DNA of 64,000 bases from Gymnothorax reevesii (Eukaryota > Chordata > Actinopteri > Anguilliformes > Muraenidae): contig CM056576.1 in NCBI GenBank assembly GCA_029721435.1, positions 121,695,166 through 121,759,165 of the forward strand. The letters are read 5' to 3'. A model generated the notes under the pieces. It ran no database searches. It had not been told where the DNA came from and saw only the letters and a list, made by a program, of their open reading frames with translations. This document shows positions 28,030-38,007 of this stretch, in pieces (position 1 is the stretch's first letter; every line of letters begins with the position of its first letter). The position numbers were made by a program, and so were the translations under genes.

Positions 28030-29395
28030 AGTTTCACCACCAGCAGCTCCCAATCATCGATGGAGTAGCTCCTCGCAGTAGCAGAGTGCTGACAAGAGAA
28101 GTAGGCACAAGGATGTAATTTACCAACATCAGGACTGCCCCGGCACCCACATCAGAGGCATCGACTTTAACGATAAGCAGGCACTGGGGGTCAGTGACCT
28201 TAAGGATGGGAGTGGTGCTCAATAGTTTTAGTCAGCTAAAGGCAGAGGCTGCCTGTGGGATTGCAAAGGCACTCCTGATAGACGCGAGTGCTGTCAAGAG
28301 GGCAGCAACTGTGGTATACCTTCCTCATTGCAACCTTCTTAACTCCTCACGGTCTTCAGAGTCCACCTAAGGCAGCACAACCTGTACTTTCTGGTGATCT
28401 ATCCGAGAGGCACCCTGCATCAGGGTGAAGCTGAAAAGGGAGACAGTGGTGCAATGGAATTCACAGTTCTCTGCTTCCAAATAGAGATAATTCTTCAACA
28501 GCTTTGGAGAAACCAGATGGACATAGCAGATAAGCGCCTCTAGTGTTGGAGAGAACACTTAGATCTTGTCCAAGTACAATAGAAAAACTGGGAAACTTTG
28601 TCTCAGATGACCTCCTTCATTAGATTCTGAAACATAGTGTAATCGCTAGCGAGCCCTTGTGGCATCTTCAGGAATTTGTAGCGTCCAGAGGGGGTGATGA
28701 ACGCTGTCCTCTATTCATCTGCTGACCATATGCGGACAAGGTAGTAAGAATTGCACAAGGCCAGTTTGTTGGAATTATGACAGCCATGGTGGTTAGAGAA
28801 TGCCGAGTCCATCACAGATAGAGGGTGATGATACTTGATAATAATTGAATTAAATCCCTGATAATCAGTGCAGGGACATAGAGACCAATATTTTATGGCC
28901 ATGAAGAAGAAACCCACTGTCAAAAAAGAAGTTTCAATGATTCTGAAAGCTAAGGATTTATTTATTTACTCTTCTATAGCCTGGAATTCCTGTGCGATTA
29001 GGGAGTGCAGCTGACCCCTGGGAGGCAATGTTCTCGGTAACAAGTCAATGGCGCAACTGAAAGGTTTGTGTGGGGGAAGTGACATAGCTCCGGCTTTGCT
29101 TAAATGCTTAATGGAGATCATAGTAAATGGGGAAAACTCCCTCCAGATTCGGCGGCTCCTCCTAGTGGTGAGAGGAAAAAGGTGCAGTGTGACTGGAGGC
29201 AGAATGAAGGCAGGACTGAGAACATAAGATACATTCTGGGGCAGAGTTTGTCGAGGGCCAGTCCACCTGGGAGTTGTGGTGCTTAAGCCAGGGCCTTCCC
29301 AACACTACTGAGGTATGCTGTGACTCCATGAGGACAGCTTGTCAGAGTGGTGACTGGAGGTCAACATGGGCACTGGCCGGGTTACCTCTGTGATA
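28030..29395 (-). pseudogene. gypsy 1 protease tail, reverse transcriptase and RNase H remnant
   Basis: Reading down the minus strand: GDITEVTRPVP and a degenerate end of the protease domain (29.4-29.25 kb); the pre-RT part CAIDLLPRTLPPRG (near 29,030); RT with LCPCTDYQGFN, KLALCNSYYLVRI and MPQGLAS (28,920-28,640). The catalytic box expected as YLDD reads YLDK followed at once by a stop (near 28,570). Next come the palm/connection segment with ENCEFHCTTVS (28,560-28,367) and RNase H with the KVDASDVGAGAVL motif (28,222-28,034), whose DAS aspartate is kept. Several frameshifts and stops are present. It is interrupted upstream by the L2 LINE at 29,396. Confidence 0.88.
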
Positions 29396-29642
29396 TTTTT
29401 CAATTTCAATTTCAATTTATTTTGTATTGCGCTTTTCACAGAGACTGTCACAAAGACACTTTACAGTGTGAGTTTAAAGAAATAAAAAGGCAGTGCCCAG
29501 CCCATTCCCCACTACAGCAAATGAGGCAAAAAAGCAGGGAGAAAAATCCCCAAACAGTAGTGAGAAAAAACTCCCCTGTGGGAAGAAATCTGAGGAGGAA
29601 CCCGACTATAGTGGGGGAGCCCATCCTCCACGGGGTAGCTAA

Positions 29643-30146
29643 TTAAGAACAAAAAAGTAAAATAGAATGAAATGGCAGAAGAGTTCCATTTAAGTCCATC
29701 TGAACAGTGGCACCAGTAGCTTCAGAAAGTGGCAAGTCGAGTTCTGAATCAAGGGTGACACCAAGGTTTTTGATGACAGCTTTAGCAGAAACCGGAAGTA
29801 CGTCAATGTTGAGGGAAAACTTGAGGAATGTGTCTCTGAGCGATTTGGGACCAATTACCAATATTTCAGTCTTATCTGGATTTAAAAAGAGAAAATTCTG
29901 TGCCATCCATACATTAACAGCTTTAAGACAGATCTATAATCTAGTAAATGGATCAATTTCACCTGGTTTAAAAGATATATAAAGCTGCGTGTCATTTGCA
30001 TAATAGTGGTTCTTCACATCATATCTACTTATGATGCTTCCAAGGGGAAGCAAATATAAGGAAAACAGCAGAGGGCCCAGAACAGATCCTTGAGGTATTC
30101 CAAGTTCACAGTTTCCTAGCTTGGGCGCAGACAGACTTAAAACCAC
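29643..30146 (-). pseudogene. L2 LINE reverse transcriptase fragment
   Basis: Two frames carry the middle and end of the RT domain. The first (30,146-29,934) has [20 protein letters not shown] and then YANDTQLYI, where the catalytic FADD/YADD box has changed to YAND. The second (29,906-29,643) has LNPDKTEILVIGPKS and IKNLGVTLDSEL, typical of L2/Rex/CR1-group RT. After DSEL the sequence leaves the family pattern and soon joins the 3' UTR, marking a deletion near 29,720. Inactive. Confidence 0.88.
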
Positions 30147-30660
30147 TCTTCGCTATCTCCGATTATCTTAAACGAATGTCATTTGTACCGGCGTGGATAA
30201 TAATTTTGGAATACTTGTGTTTACCCTTCTCAAGTAATTTTAAATTAGCTTCGATGTCCATGACACGAGCGCCAGGAATACAGTTTACTGCAGAATGAAT
30301 TAAATTGTTCGACGGGGGAGAGAGCTGTACGTGTTTCTTTCCCCTCCGTTTACCTCTAACAAATGTGTCCTGCTGGGAGACGCTACCACAGCAAGCGTGG
30401 AATGGGAAGCCGAAAGAGAATTAATATTAGCGCAACTATCAGGCTGGACAGAAAAAGAGTCAATGAACTCCTCATTAGTCCGAATATTCTGGAGTCTCGA
30501 TGCGAGCTTCCAACTCCAGAACCTTTTCGGCTAAACTGGCATAAGCAATGCATTTCTTACATGTGTAAGTGCCACTGAGGGTGGAAGTGTCGTAACAAAA
30601 CATACTGCATTCAGAACACAGGACGGGAATAGACGTCGGGGAACAAGGAGAAGCAGCCAT
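30120..30660 (-). pseudogene. L2/CR1-type ORF1 remnant with zinc-ribbon and SGNH-esterase-like part
   Basis: An ATG at 30,660 starts a frame with C-S-E-C and C-K-K-C pairs and a short heptad-like stretch (LAEKVLELEARI). Frameshifts lead into [22 protein letters not shown] and [17 protein letters not shown] belongs to block III-type motifs of SGNH/GDSL esterases found in ORF1 of CR1/L2-clade LINEs. A TAA follows LR, then the esterase stops abruptly near 30,120 and RT sequence begins. The remainder of ORF1, the endonuclease and the RT N-terminus are absent. Confidence 0.75.
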
Positions 30661-30886
30661 GGTTACGTACACGAGCTAGGTGCCGATGAGGTTTGTCAGG
30701 CCGAGTCAGAAAGTTGTCCACGGACGTCTTAATGGAATTACGATCAGAGAAATTTGCGGGAGAAAACTTCGAATTCCCAGGAAATCGGAAACTACAGTCT
30801 CCGGAAAGTTTATGAGGGTTTAAAACGGCTAATTATTTCAATATTAAAAATTGAGGAAAAAATGCTAGCATGGCTGGTGCTGTGGG

Positions 30887-31087
30887 TCAATCGTATGCCA
30901 ACACGAAGACAGGAAAACTGATATGAGGCAATGGTTCAGTTGGAACCCTCAGGCAGTGAAAAAAACCAGAATGGATGAAGTTCATGTCTGCCCCTGAGCC
31001 AACAACGGCCTGTGTGGAAATAGGGCAACAGGTCAGGAGAACAGGAAGGAGAGGATAAGAGAATGAGATAGCAGCAACAGTGAGCAC
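30887..31087 (-). pseudogene. gypsy 1 aspartic protease fragment
   Basis: The 66-codon frame contains AVVGSGADMNFIHSGF followed by RVPTEPLPHI, matching the N-terminal half of a gypsy aspartic protease. The catalytic D-S-G triplet reads G-S-G, so the active site is lost. The second half of the domain continues after the LINE insertion (GDITEVTRPVP, below 29,396). Confidence 0.8.
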
Positions 31088-31099
31088 CTCTCTCTGAGA

Positions 31100-31493
31100 T
31101 GTTACTCACGCCCGCCAAACAGGGTATTCAGTAATGGCGTGATAAGCACATTCACAGTACTGGCATAGATTCTGTTTTATTAAGCATAGCCGTTCTTCAG
31201 GGGGCCAGCCTATGAAGCTGGGCCTAGTTAAGAGCTAAAGGTACCGAAGGAGTCGGGTGTCAAGAAGCTGTAGTGGGTTGAGTATTCTGGGATGTGGGCA
31301 GGGGAAGCGCCTGTAACCTCGCCTGTTAATCCAGCCGCCTCTCCTGTAGCCTGATGTCCATTCTATGTGCTAAGTCAATGAGGCCACCCAGGTCCAGGGG
31401 AAGGACGCAGGTAGATAGTTCAACCTAGACTTGCACTGTCAAGCTGAATAAATAGGTGTCATAAAGCCCCCAGGCATCCAAGTGTGTAGAGAC
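31100..31493 (-). pseudogene. gypsy 1 gag C-terminal part with degenerate zinc knuckle
   Basis: The minus strand reads LDLGGLIDLAHRMDIRLQER (capsid end) and, further on, PPEERLCLIKQNLCQYCECA followed by YHAITEYP. The Cx2C and His of a CCHC zinc knuckle are present, but the last Cys is replaced by Tyr. Several stops occur. The upstream edge at 31,493 is the insertion point of element X; the rest of gag resumes at 37.4 kb. Confidence 0.75.
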
Positions 31494-32085
31494 TATATAA
31501 AAAAAACTAGATGACACATTGCCCATTTGCTAAAGGCAAGTTGATATGTCAGCCATTGTTGGGATGGCGGCCATATTTGGAAGGTCGAGAAACGTAAACA
31601 AACAAAGCAGACAATGTGGAAATACATGTACCTTATGCGCTCAGCCTGTTTATGGATCGTTATCTGAACATACCCTAGCCTACAAGTATTAATAGGTAGG
31701 GTGTTCCAAGAGCACGGTATAGTTTAAAAAAAAAAGAACAAATATACTCCAGACAAGCTTCAACTTTCATTCCGCATGTATCATGTGTTGAATATTTAAG
31801 CCTATTTATAGTCTGGTTATAATGAATGCATATTTGTGCACAATATTAAATAAACATTGAATAAACTGAATTTTATGTCACGGATTTTACGCTCAAATCG
31901 GACAAAGTCCCATCACAGTGCATTTTCATTAAAAAGCACTTGTGTATACCAGACAAGCTGGTTTGCACCATGCACATATGCATTTACAACACAGCAACGA
32001 CATGAAGTTAGGCTTTCCGACATGGTTATAAACTGACATAACTTAAAGGGGACCTATTATGCTGATCCTTCTTTTAACACATATA

Positions 32086-32895
32086 CTGAGTCAAAAAAAG
32101 AAACTTCACACTCATAAATTTGTAAACATTTTCTTGAAACTTTGAATGAAAGAGTTTCTATCATCACTCGGGGTAAATGCATTGTCAAAGACATCATGAC
32201 ACACATCAACTCTGACGTGTACAAGTAAGTAGCACGTGCGAGCGTACTTTAAGCTAAAACCATGTTTTCTCTTGTTCCTAGTCACGTGACCATATGAGAG
32301 ATGTGCAACTGAGCTCACGTTAGAGTGACATTTCAGAAAAACAAGTTTTTACAGTTAATTATTCATTGATTTTCAATGCCATGGCTGTCAAACATTCAGC
32401 GTGAAAGTGCCATTGGCCTGCTGAATACGGAAACGTCCGTCACTGACATTGCAAGGGTTATGGGATGCAGTCGACGGACTATCCATGATCTCCTGACACG
32501 TCTCCAACAAACTGGCACCACAACTGCCCGACCTCGTTCTGGTAGCCCACGTGTGACGTCAAAAGCAGTAGACCGACAAATTGTCTTACGTCATTTGCAT
32601 AATCGATTTGTCACTGCAACGTCCACTAGGAATGAATTGTTTAGAGGTCGTGTGACTGCCCAAACCATACGTAATCGCCTGCGCACTGCTCTTATTCAAG
32701 TTGTAACTTACTATTTTTACTCTTGGACATTTCCGTAGCATTTCCGGTGGAACTGGTTACATTATGAACATTATTTTTATGATCCACCATCTTTAATGAG
32801 CACAGAATTTTAAAAAATCATTATTTAAAGCCTCATTTCTTGTATGTTCAACTTATCGAACTCAAAACGAGTGTGAAGTTTTTATTTTGGCTGAG
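32086..32895 (+). mobile_element. Tc1-like transposon B, 810-bp deletion derivative
   Basis: Ends are CTGAGTCAAAAAAAGAAACT (32,086 onward) and, reverse-complemented, CTCAGCCAAAATAAAAACTT (ending 32,895). They agree over about 27 bases with few mismatches and are flanked by TA on both sides (32,084-32,085; 32,896-32,897). It lies 39 bases inside the Kolobok-like element. It keeps an open frame for the DNA-binding half of a transposase but lacks the catalytic half, so it is an internally deleted, non-autonomous copy. Confidence 0.92.
32376..32738 (+). CDS. Tc1-like transposase, DNA-binding domain only (truncated)
   Basis: This uninterrupted 120-codon frame starts at the ATG of MPWLSNIQRESAIGLL. 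It encodes the paired-like DNA-binding region of Tc1 transposases: the first helix-turn-helix (VTDIARVMGCSRRTIHDLL), an arginine-rich linker (RPRSGSPR, the place of the usual GRPR motif), then the second helical unit (VTAQTIRNRLR). Homology stops at about residue 105, where the internal deletion starts, and the last 15 residues are unrelated. All catalytic residues are missing. If expressed it would bind the family's ends without cutting. It has no visible promoter; expression is unknown. Confidence 0.75.
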   Translation: MPWLSNIQRESAIGLLNTETSVTDIARVMGCSRRTIHDLLTRLQQTGTTTARPRSGSPRVTSKAVDRQIVLRHLHNRFVTATSTRNELFRGRVTAQTIRNRLRTALIQVVTYYFYSWTFP

Positions 32896-33360
32896 TATAT
32901 CAGCAATGTTATGTTAGTTGCCCATACTCAACCTCTGAAAAGTTTCTAAACATGAGATACAGGGGTTTTGCCGTAATCCAAGAATATGTTTTCATGAACG
33001 TGATTTCCTCTCTGAACAGCCCCTCCCGAGATCTTTGCGAGATCTGGGTAAAACCTGATATCAGGTTGTGCCGTCCAATTAGTACAGACCTAGCCAGAGC
33101 CAATCACGGTGCTGGACCTGCCCACACCAGAAACTATTCTAGCAGGCACTAACAATGACCGATCATACTATGCCTTTGTAGCGTCGAAACTTTTGTAAAT
33201 AAAAAAGAAGAACCGCAGATCATTTGAGGTGCAGTTTTGTCAGTATCTCTCTGAAGGCTGCTTGTCCGTTTAATTTTGAACATGAAGAAAAACACTTATT
33301 TCTCTTCCAAAAGAGGATGCCACCAGATATCAGTAGGTAGCTTTTTTTGTTTGCTGGCAG

Positions 33361-33532
33361 CAAACAGCCACGGCCAAAGGGAACGTTAGTTGCTTGTGCT
33401 CAGCATTTCAGCAAAGACAGCTTTATAAATAAAGAATAATTCGACACAGGATAAGCGTTTCAGCAGCTTCTCAAACCTGAAGCAGCTGCATCGATCAAGC
33501 GCTTGGAAAGTAATGATATAACAGCAAATAAT
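33361..33532 (+). pseudogene. THAP half-domain exon of the Kolobok-like transposase
   Basis: A polypyrimidine tract and AG at 33,340-33,360 look like a splice acceptor, and AATAAT-GTAAGT at 33,527-33,538 like a donor. Between them one frame reads VACAQHFSKDSFINKE, then (after a stop) FDTG, and LLKPEAAASIKRL. The C-x2-H pair, the F and the LKPxA box match the second half of a THAP zinc finger. Two in-frame stops make it a relic. The first half of the domain was not identified upstream. Confidence 0.65.
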
Positions 33533-33984
33533 GTAAGTGAAGCCAACGTGTTAAGGATGGCTTGCAGGACCGCTAGCGATAGTTAGCACTAACAACTGGC
33601 CTCAAACGCAGGCTTTGTAAGTTATCTGGAGATAAAGCCTGTATCGGTCACGACTGTCCGTGACTCACAGACACAGAAGCTGCAAGTTGCTTTTACTGCA
33701 TAAGCCAACCTGACGTGATAGCCAGTTGATTGTGGCTGTAGCACAGCGGCAAACGTAGCCAAGTTACTGTTGCTAACGTTTGTGTCCTAAATATGCAAGA
33801 GTGATATCAGGGGAAATTCTACAGGAGGTGTGCGAACATGAACCTCATTTGAAGCTAACTTTTAATACGTGTTTGTAATTTGGATGCTTGGTACAACTGT
33901 TCCCAGTAACAGAACTTGCTGTCTGTAAAACCCACATTGCAAGGGTTTGTCTCTGTGGTTATGACCGCTCGGTTACCAGCTACC

Positions 33985-35199
33985 GCATGTTAGTTTGCGT
34001 GCCTTGCTAATTAAAAATGCTCCTGGTTAAATTATATGCAGCAATTCTGATTGGTATGCTTGTGTTACTTCGGTAAGCATCAATGTGGCAGTTTCATCAT
34101 AACGTTGCCTGATTGTAGCCACTACAGTTAGTGATCACTTCACTTATCCATGACCGGGATCAGCCGGATACTTCACATTTGTCTGAGCAAGCTCTCTGGT
34201 GCTACCGTGAAAGCAATGCAAAATGCAGAAGCTCTACCGGTTTGCAAATGATTTTTCTGCACTACCTTGACATAATTTCATCCCCCTTTAGAAATTGCTG
34301 TGGCTAATAAGAAGCCCAAAATGGCGGAGATTAAATAGGTAATTCTTTCCTGTGGAAGCGATCGATTTGCTACCTCCACATAAGCAGCTTATCCGTGATA
34401 ATGGAACTTGCACCCTGCAAAACCTGTATTATGTTCATAACATAACCGAGCTCTCTGTAGTTGTCACGTACTATCCGTAAAGCAGCTTTCACATCAGACA
34501 CGAAACTAATTTTCCGCGCGACAGATTAGCTATCTTCAAAGTCAATGAAAAGACGCGAATAGAGGCATTATGGGCGTGTTAAGCAGCTTTCACACCGGAC
34601 GTGAAACAAATTTTTCGCATGACAGACTACATTCAGATTCATGGCTTATGAGCTAATGCATGTTAGTTTGCGTGCTCTGCTAATTGAAAATGCTCCTGGT
34701 TAACTTACATGCAGCAATTATGATCAGTATGGTTGTGTTACTTCGGTAAGCATCATTGTGACAGTTTCATAACGTTTCCTGATTGTAGCCACTACAGTTG
34801 AAGCTAACCGGAGAGGTGCTGTATGTGTCTGCTGAGTTGGGCTGCAGTTAGACCAGACGTTGGTTTTGCAGTGCTTGGGGTGCGTTTTTGGGTGCTTCTG
34901 AAACGATCGCTTTACTTATCAATGACCGTGGTCAGCCTGATACATCTCTGATGTCTGGGCAAGCTCTCTGATGCTACCGGTGAAAGCAATAGGGAAGCAC
35001 ACAGGCTATAACGTGTCTGGTATAACAAACAATGTCTCTGTATTGCCTTCGATTGAATATTAAATTCATTCCTGTAAAAGTGATCGATTCCCTTGCTCCA
35101 CATACGCAACGGTTCACGCAGACGGAACTTATGGTCTGTAAAACCTGTATTATGTTCATGATATAACCGGAGCTCTGTCTACTTCTCGCACGCTATCCA
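33985..35199. repeat. diverged tandem duplication, unit about 0.5 kb, offset about 673 bp
   Basis: Block 33,985-34,480 recurs at 34,658-35,199 in the same orientation. Anchors in order are GCATGTTAGTTTGCGTGC, AATGCTCCTGGTTAA, TGTGTTACTTCGGTAAGCAT, GATTGTAGCCACTACAGTT, CAAGCTCTCTG.TGCTACCG and AACCTGTATTATGTTCAT. Similarity is by eye around 80 percent with indels. A smaller echo (AGCAGCTTTCACA) lies at 34,480-34,530 and 34,580-34,630. The duplication lies inside the Kolobok-like element. Confidence 0.85.
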
Positions 35200-37435
35200 T
35201 AATGCGCCCATTTTCCGCGAGGAAAAGCTGGTCATTCCGAAGCAATAAGTAAACCATGACCACAGGTCATTTCCGAAAAGGCCGTTTAGCTTGGAGCTTT
35301 CGCCCCTCCGTCAACAGCGCGGAGGCTGTTCGTTTCTCCGCGCTAACAGCACACCACAGCTATGCACACGAACCAGCAGGTCCTAATACACACCGAAGCA
35401 GTCCACTTTTAGCTGCTCCTCACTGTCCATGTTTCCCTCTAAACTCAGACCCACCGGATTTCTACGGTCTCCGGTCTGCACTTGGGCATGTTGACCCGTT
35501 CTACAAATGTGTCTATATGGGGTGGATTCTAGCTTTCCCTGCATCCAAGCAACGGAGTAGAAAAACTGCTGTACTCACCAACTGTTGCCGTAGCAAACTG
35601 TAGCCGATAACAAACTCGTGCTTGAGCAGCCAGACTTTCGCACTGCGTCCTCCACTTTCGCGGTTGCGTTCGTTAGAACTAGTTAATTTCCTAGAACTAT
35701 ACACATGTACTGCGTTAGATTGCAGAATGTGCCCATTGATTCCTTTGGGAGACGCGTTTCACTCTGAGCCGGACCAGGAAAACTGCGTTCTGCTGCCTCG
35801 TCCCGCCTACATCCGCCCTCCACAGAGCTACCCAGTCAGAAGAAAGTGGGCACACGGGGAGTGGGGGCTATAGCGGAAGAGCCACCCCAATGAGTCGTTT
35901 CAGGCAGAGACTACTATGGACTACAAATGTGGTTTTTTGAGGATGGCAGTATGAGCGAAATAAGTACCCTTTTTTTTACTTTGCATGATCAGGAGTACTC
36001 TGGGGGAGTCAAAGACCAAAATATAAACTTAGGTCACCTTTAACAGTTAAATGAATCCATTCTCCTTGTTATTTTAACTGTAAGTGGAGTCCTGAGTGCA
36101 TTTAATCTTAGGTTACACTTAACATGGACAGAACTCTGGCGTAAACTTATTGTTAAATTATGGTTAAAATTACTGGCAAAAAGGTGTGAATTTATAACAG
36201 TGTATTCGCGGAAACTGAAACTGGTGCAGTTCCAATTACATAGGCTACTTAGGTTTTTAGTCATCTCCATTGATCCCAGTTGGAGCAACATGCAGTAGCC
36301 TATCATACCATCCTGTTATCCATTGTGTCAGGGCAAGGACAGACTAAATGAAGACAACAAGTAGGTACTAGTACGCGGACCGGAGAATGAAGTTGTTCCG
36401 ATCTTTATACCCAAAGCATAGGCTACAAACAAATTCATACATGTGTATTGCAGATATAATCTATTACACGCATGTAGAGGATATAGTATGTCTTGTGAGG
36501 TTAATGGATTTCGTATGTTTAATGCATATAGCGGAATTTGCTCATAACGGACAAAATTAGCTGGTCCAATTGTATCTGTGATATGCTAGTTTTACTGTAT
36601 ATTTACTTTAGTATGCATTAATCCTGGCACCAGTTTAATGGGAAAGATTCTGCACAAGACAGCTAGCTATATAAAATCTGAAAATGACTAAAGTGGAGCC
36701 AGGGTAACGTTACGGACTTGGCGAACTGTTTTTAAATAGGCTTATTGTGGCAGGTGCTGCACATGCATACAAGTGCCTATAATATGATGTTCCTTGACAT
36801 ATTGTTCTTCTTTAGAAGCAATGTATATATCTGGGGGTTGAAACAAATAGAAAATGACAGAATTGTGAGGCTGCTCCGTGGAATGTCAAATATTACTAGC
36901 GATAATGAGACAGTGTTTTGCCTTCCAGGGGTACGCAGAAACCAAACGCGTCAATAAAGGAAAATGATTGAGAACTCGCCAGGACTAATTCTTGTCATAA
37001 AGGGACGTTTGTGGGGTGTACTCTGAGCGGCGCAACACTACCTGTGGTCAATTTATTGATCGACAACGCAGCATCAGAGCAATTTCGCAGCGCCGCTATG
37101 GGGATTCGCCAATGCCTAGCTAGGGGCAGGGCAAGGGCTAGCCTCGACTGCACCGAACGCTGCATCATCACGCTATATAGCCACCTTATTTTTCACAAAC
37201 AAGGCAACTTATATGTGAAATGTGATTGGTTGTTGTCTGGACTAAACCGTTCGCCAGTTTTTACAATCATAGGCAGCACAATGTTGAGGCATTTTCAGTT
37301 TATGTCGACCGGTTGTTCCACAGCCTTCATCGCGCCATGTTGTTTTGACCACCCTAATATGGCAGCGGTATGGACGTATGCGGGATGAGCAAATGAGTGA
37401 TCTAGTTTGTATATATATGGTGGAGACAACCAGAT

Positions 37436-37815
37436 TTAAGAGGTTATAGGATTACACTGACACCGAGATGCTGTCTTGACGCAGCTGGAGCAACTTCTGG
37501 GCAATTGTGTGGCTGGAGTAAGATCGATCAAATCACCTTTCTCGTCTCCCCAGTGAAAGCAGCGTACGTTAACACTGCAGGATCTTCTGCCTCCCAACAG
37601 GCGGCAGCCCAGTTCTGGGCACACTCAGAGAGGTGAGTGATGTTATAAACCACTCTGGCACATTCAGTGGGGATGAAAATGGCTGTAATTGGAAGACCAT
37701 CAAACACTGGGCCAGGAAACTGCGGCAGCTGGAGTTGTTGCCATTCAAGGGATCCATCGCCGTGAGATTAGGTCCTGATAGGCAAGCGCCTGAGGGAGGG
37801 TCTGCTGCAGAATAG
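37436..37815 (-). pseudogene. gypsy 1 gag N-terminal/capsid part
   Basis: The minus-strand frame at 37,757-37,569 reads CRSFLAQCLMVFQLQPFSSP, and neighbouring frames give an AAACWEAEDPAVLTYAAF stretch and AQKLLQLRQDSISVSV. These match the capsid region of gypsy gag (FLxQCxLVFxxQP, WATALW, LRQGxRSV). At least two frameshifts are present. The frame runs into element X at 37,417 and resumes at 31,493. Confidence 0.75.
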
Positions 37816-38007
37816 AGCTGGCTAAATGAGTGAAGGCAGTAGAGTCCCTTGAACAGTGGAGGCTGGTGAACTGGCGATACGGGAACTTCAAACCATGGCT
37901 TAAAAATAATGATTGGTCATGACCTGTTTTCAACCATTCATTTAAATAATATACCATTACCGAAACATTATCAGGTGTGGTCAGTTTTCATTAATAACGT
38001 ATATCTG

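Larger units (their letters stand above)
29396..30865 (-). mobile_element. L2-type LINE inserted in gypsy 1, internally deleted
   Basis: The 3' end (plus coordinates 29,396-29,640) is the familiar fish L2-like 3' UTR: on the minus strand GGATGGGCTCCCCCACTATA near 29,627, AAAGCGCAATACAAAATAAA near 29,420-29,440, and a terminal repeat of ATTGAAATTGAAATTGAA. Upstream come RT fragments (29,643-30,120) and an ORF1 with zinc-ribbon and esterase-like parts (30,120-30,660). The upstream boundary is where the gypsy protease frame resumes near 30,865-30,887. About two thirds of a full-length element is missing through two internal deletions. Confidence 0.85.
32047..36039. mobile_element. Kolobok-like TTAA element with THAP exon
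   Basis: TTAA flanks both sides (32,043-32,046 and 36,040-36,043). The ends are AGGGGACCTATTATGC on the left and, reverse-complemented, AGGTGACCTAAG on the right (9 of 10 matching). TTAA target sites, this kind of end and a THAP domain in the transposase are traits of the Kolobok superfamily. Inside are one THAP half-exon (33,361-33,532), a large imperfect internal duplication (33,985-35,199) and a CpG-richer right arm (35,230-35,880). An 810-bp Tc1-like element sits near its left end. No intact transposase remains. piggyBac also uses TTAA, but the ends do not fit it. Confidence 0.65.
31494..37417. mobile_element. terminal-inverted-repeat DNA element X, host of the Kolobok-like element
   Basis: The left end (TATATAAAAAAAACTAGATG at 31,494) and the reverse complement of the right end (TATATATACAAACTAGATCA ending at 37,417) are imperfect inverted repeats that stay similar for about 80 bases, including ATTTGCT and a GGC/TGCCATATT block. 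Flanks GTGTAGAGAC and GGTGGAGAC suggest a decayed target duplication of 8-9 bases. The gypsy gag reading frame continues across the two ends, which supports the boundaries. Without the nested element it is about 1.9 kb. No transposase is recognisable, and the superfamily is unknown (hAT-like by target size only). Confidence 0.6.

Noticed and set aside
35256..35873. Plus frames of 115 and 83 codons in a CpG-richer stretch
   Set aside because: They lie in the right arm of the Kolobok-like element, share no motif with any family I know, and overlap minus-strand frames of equal quality.
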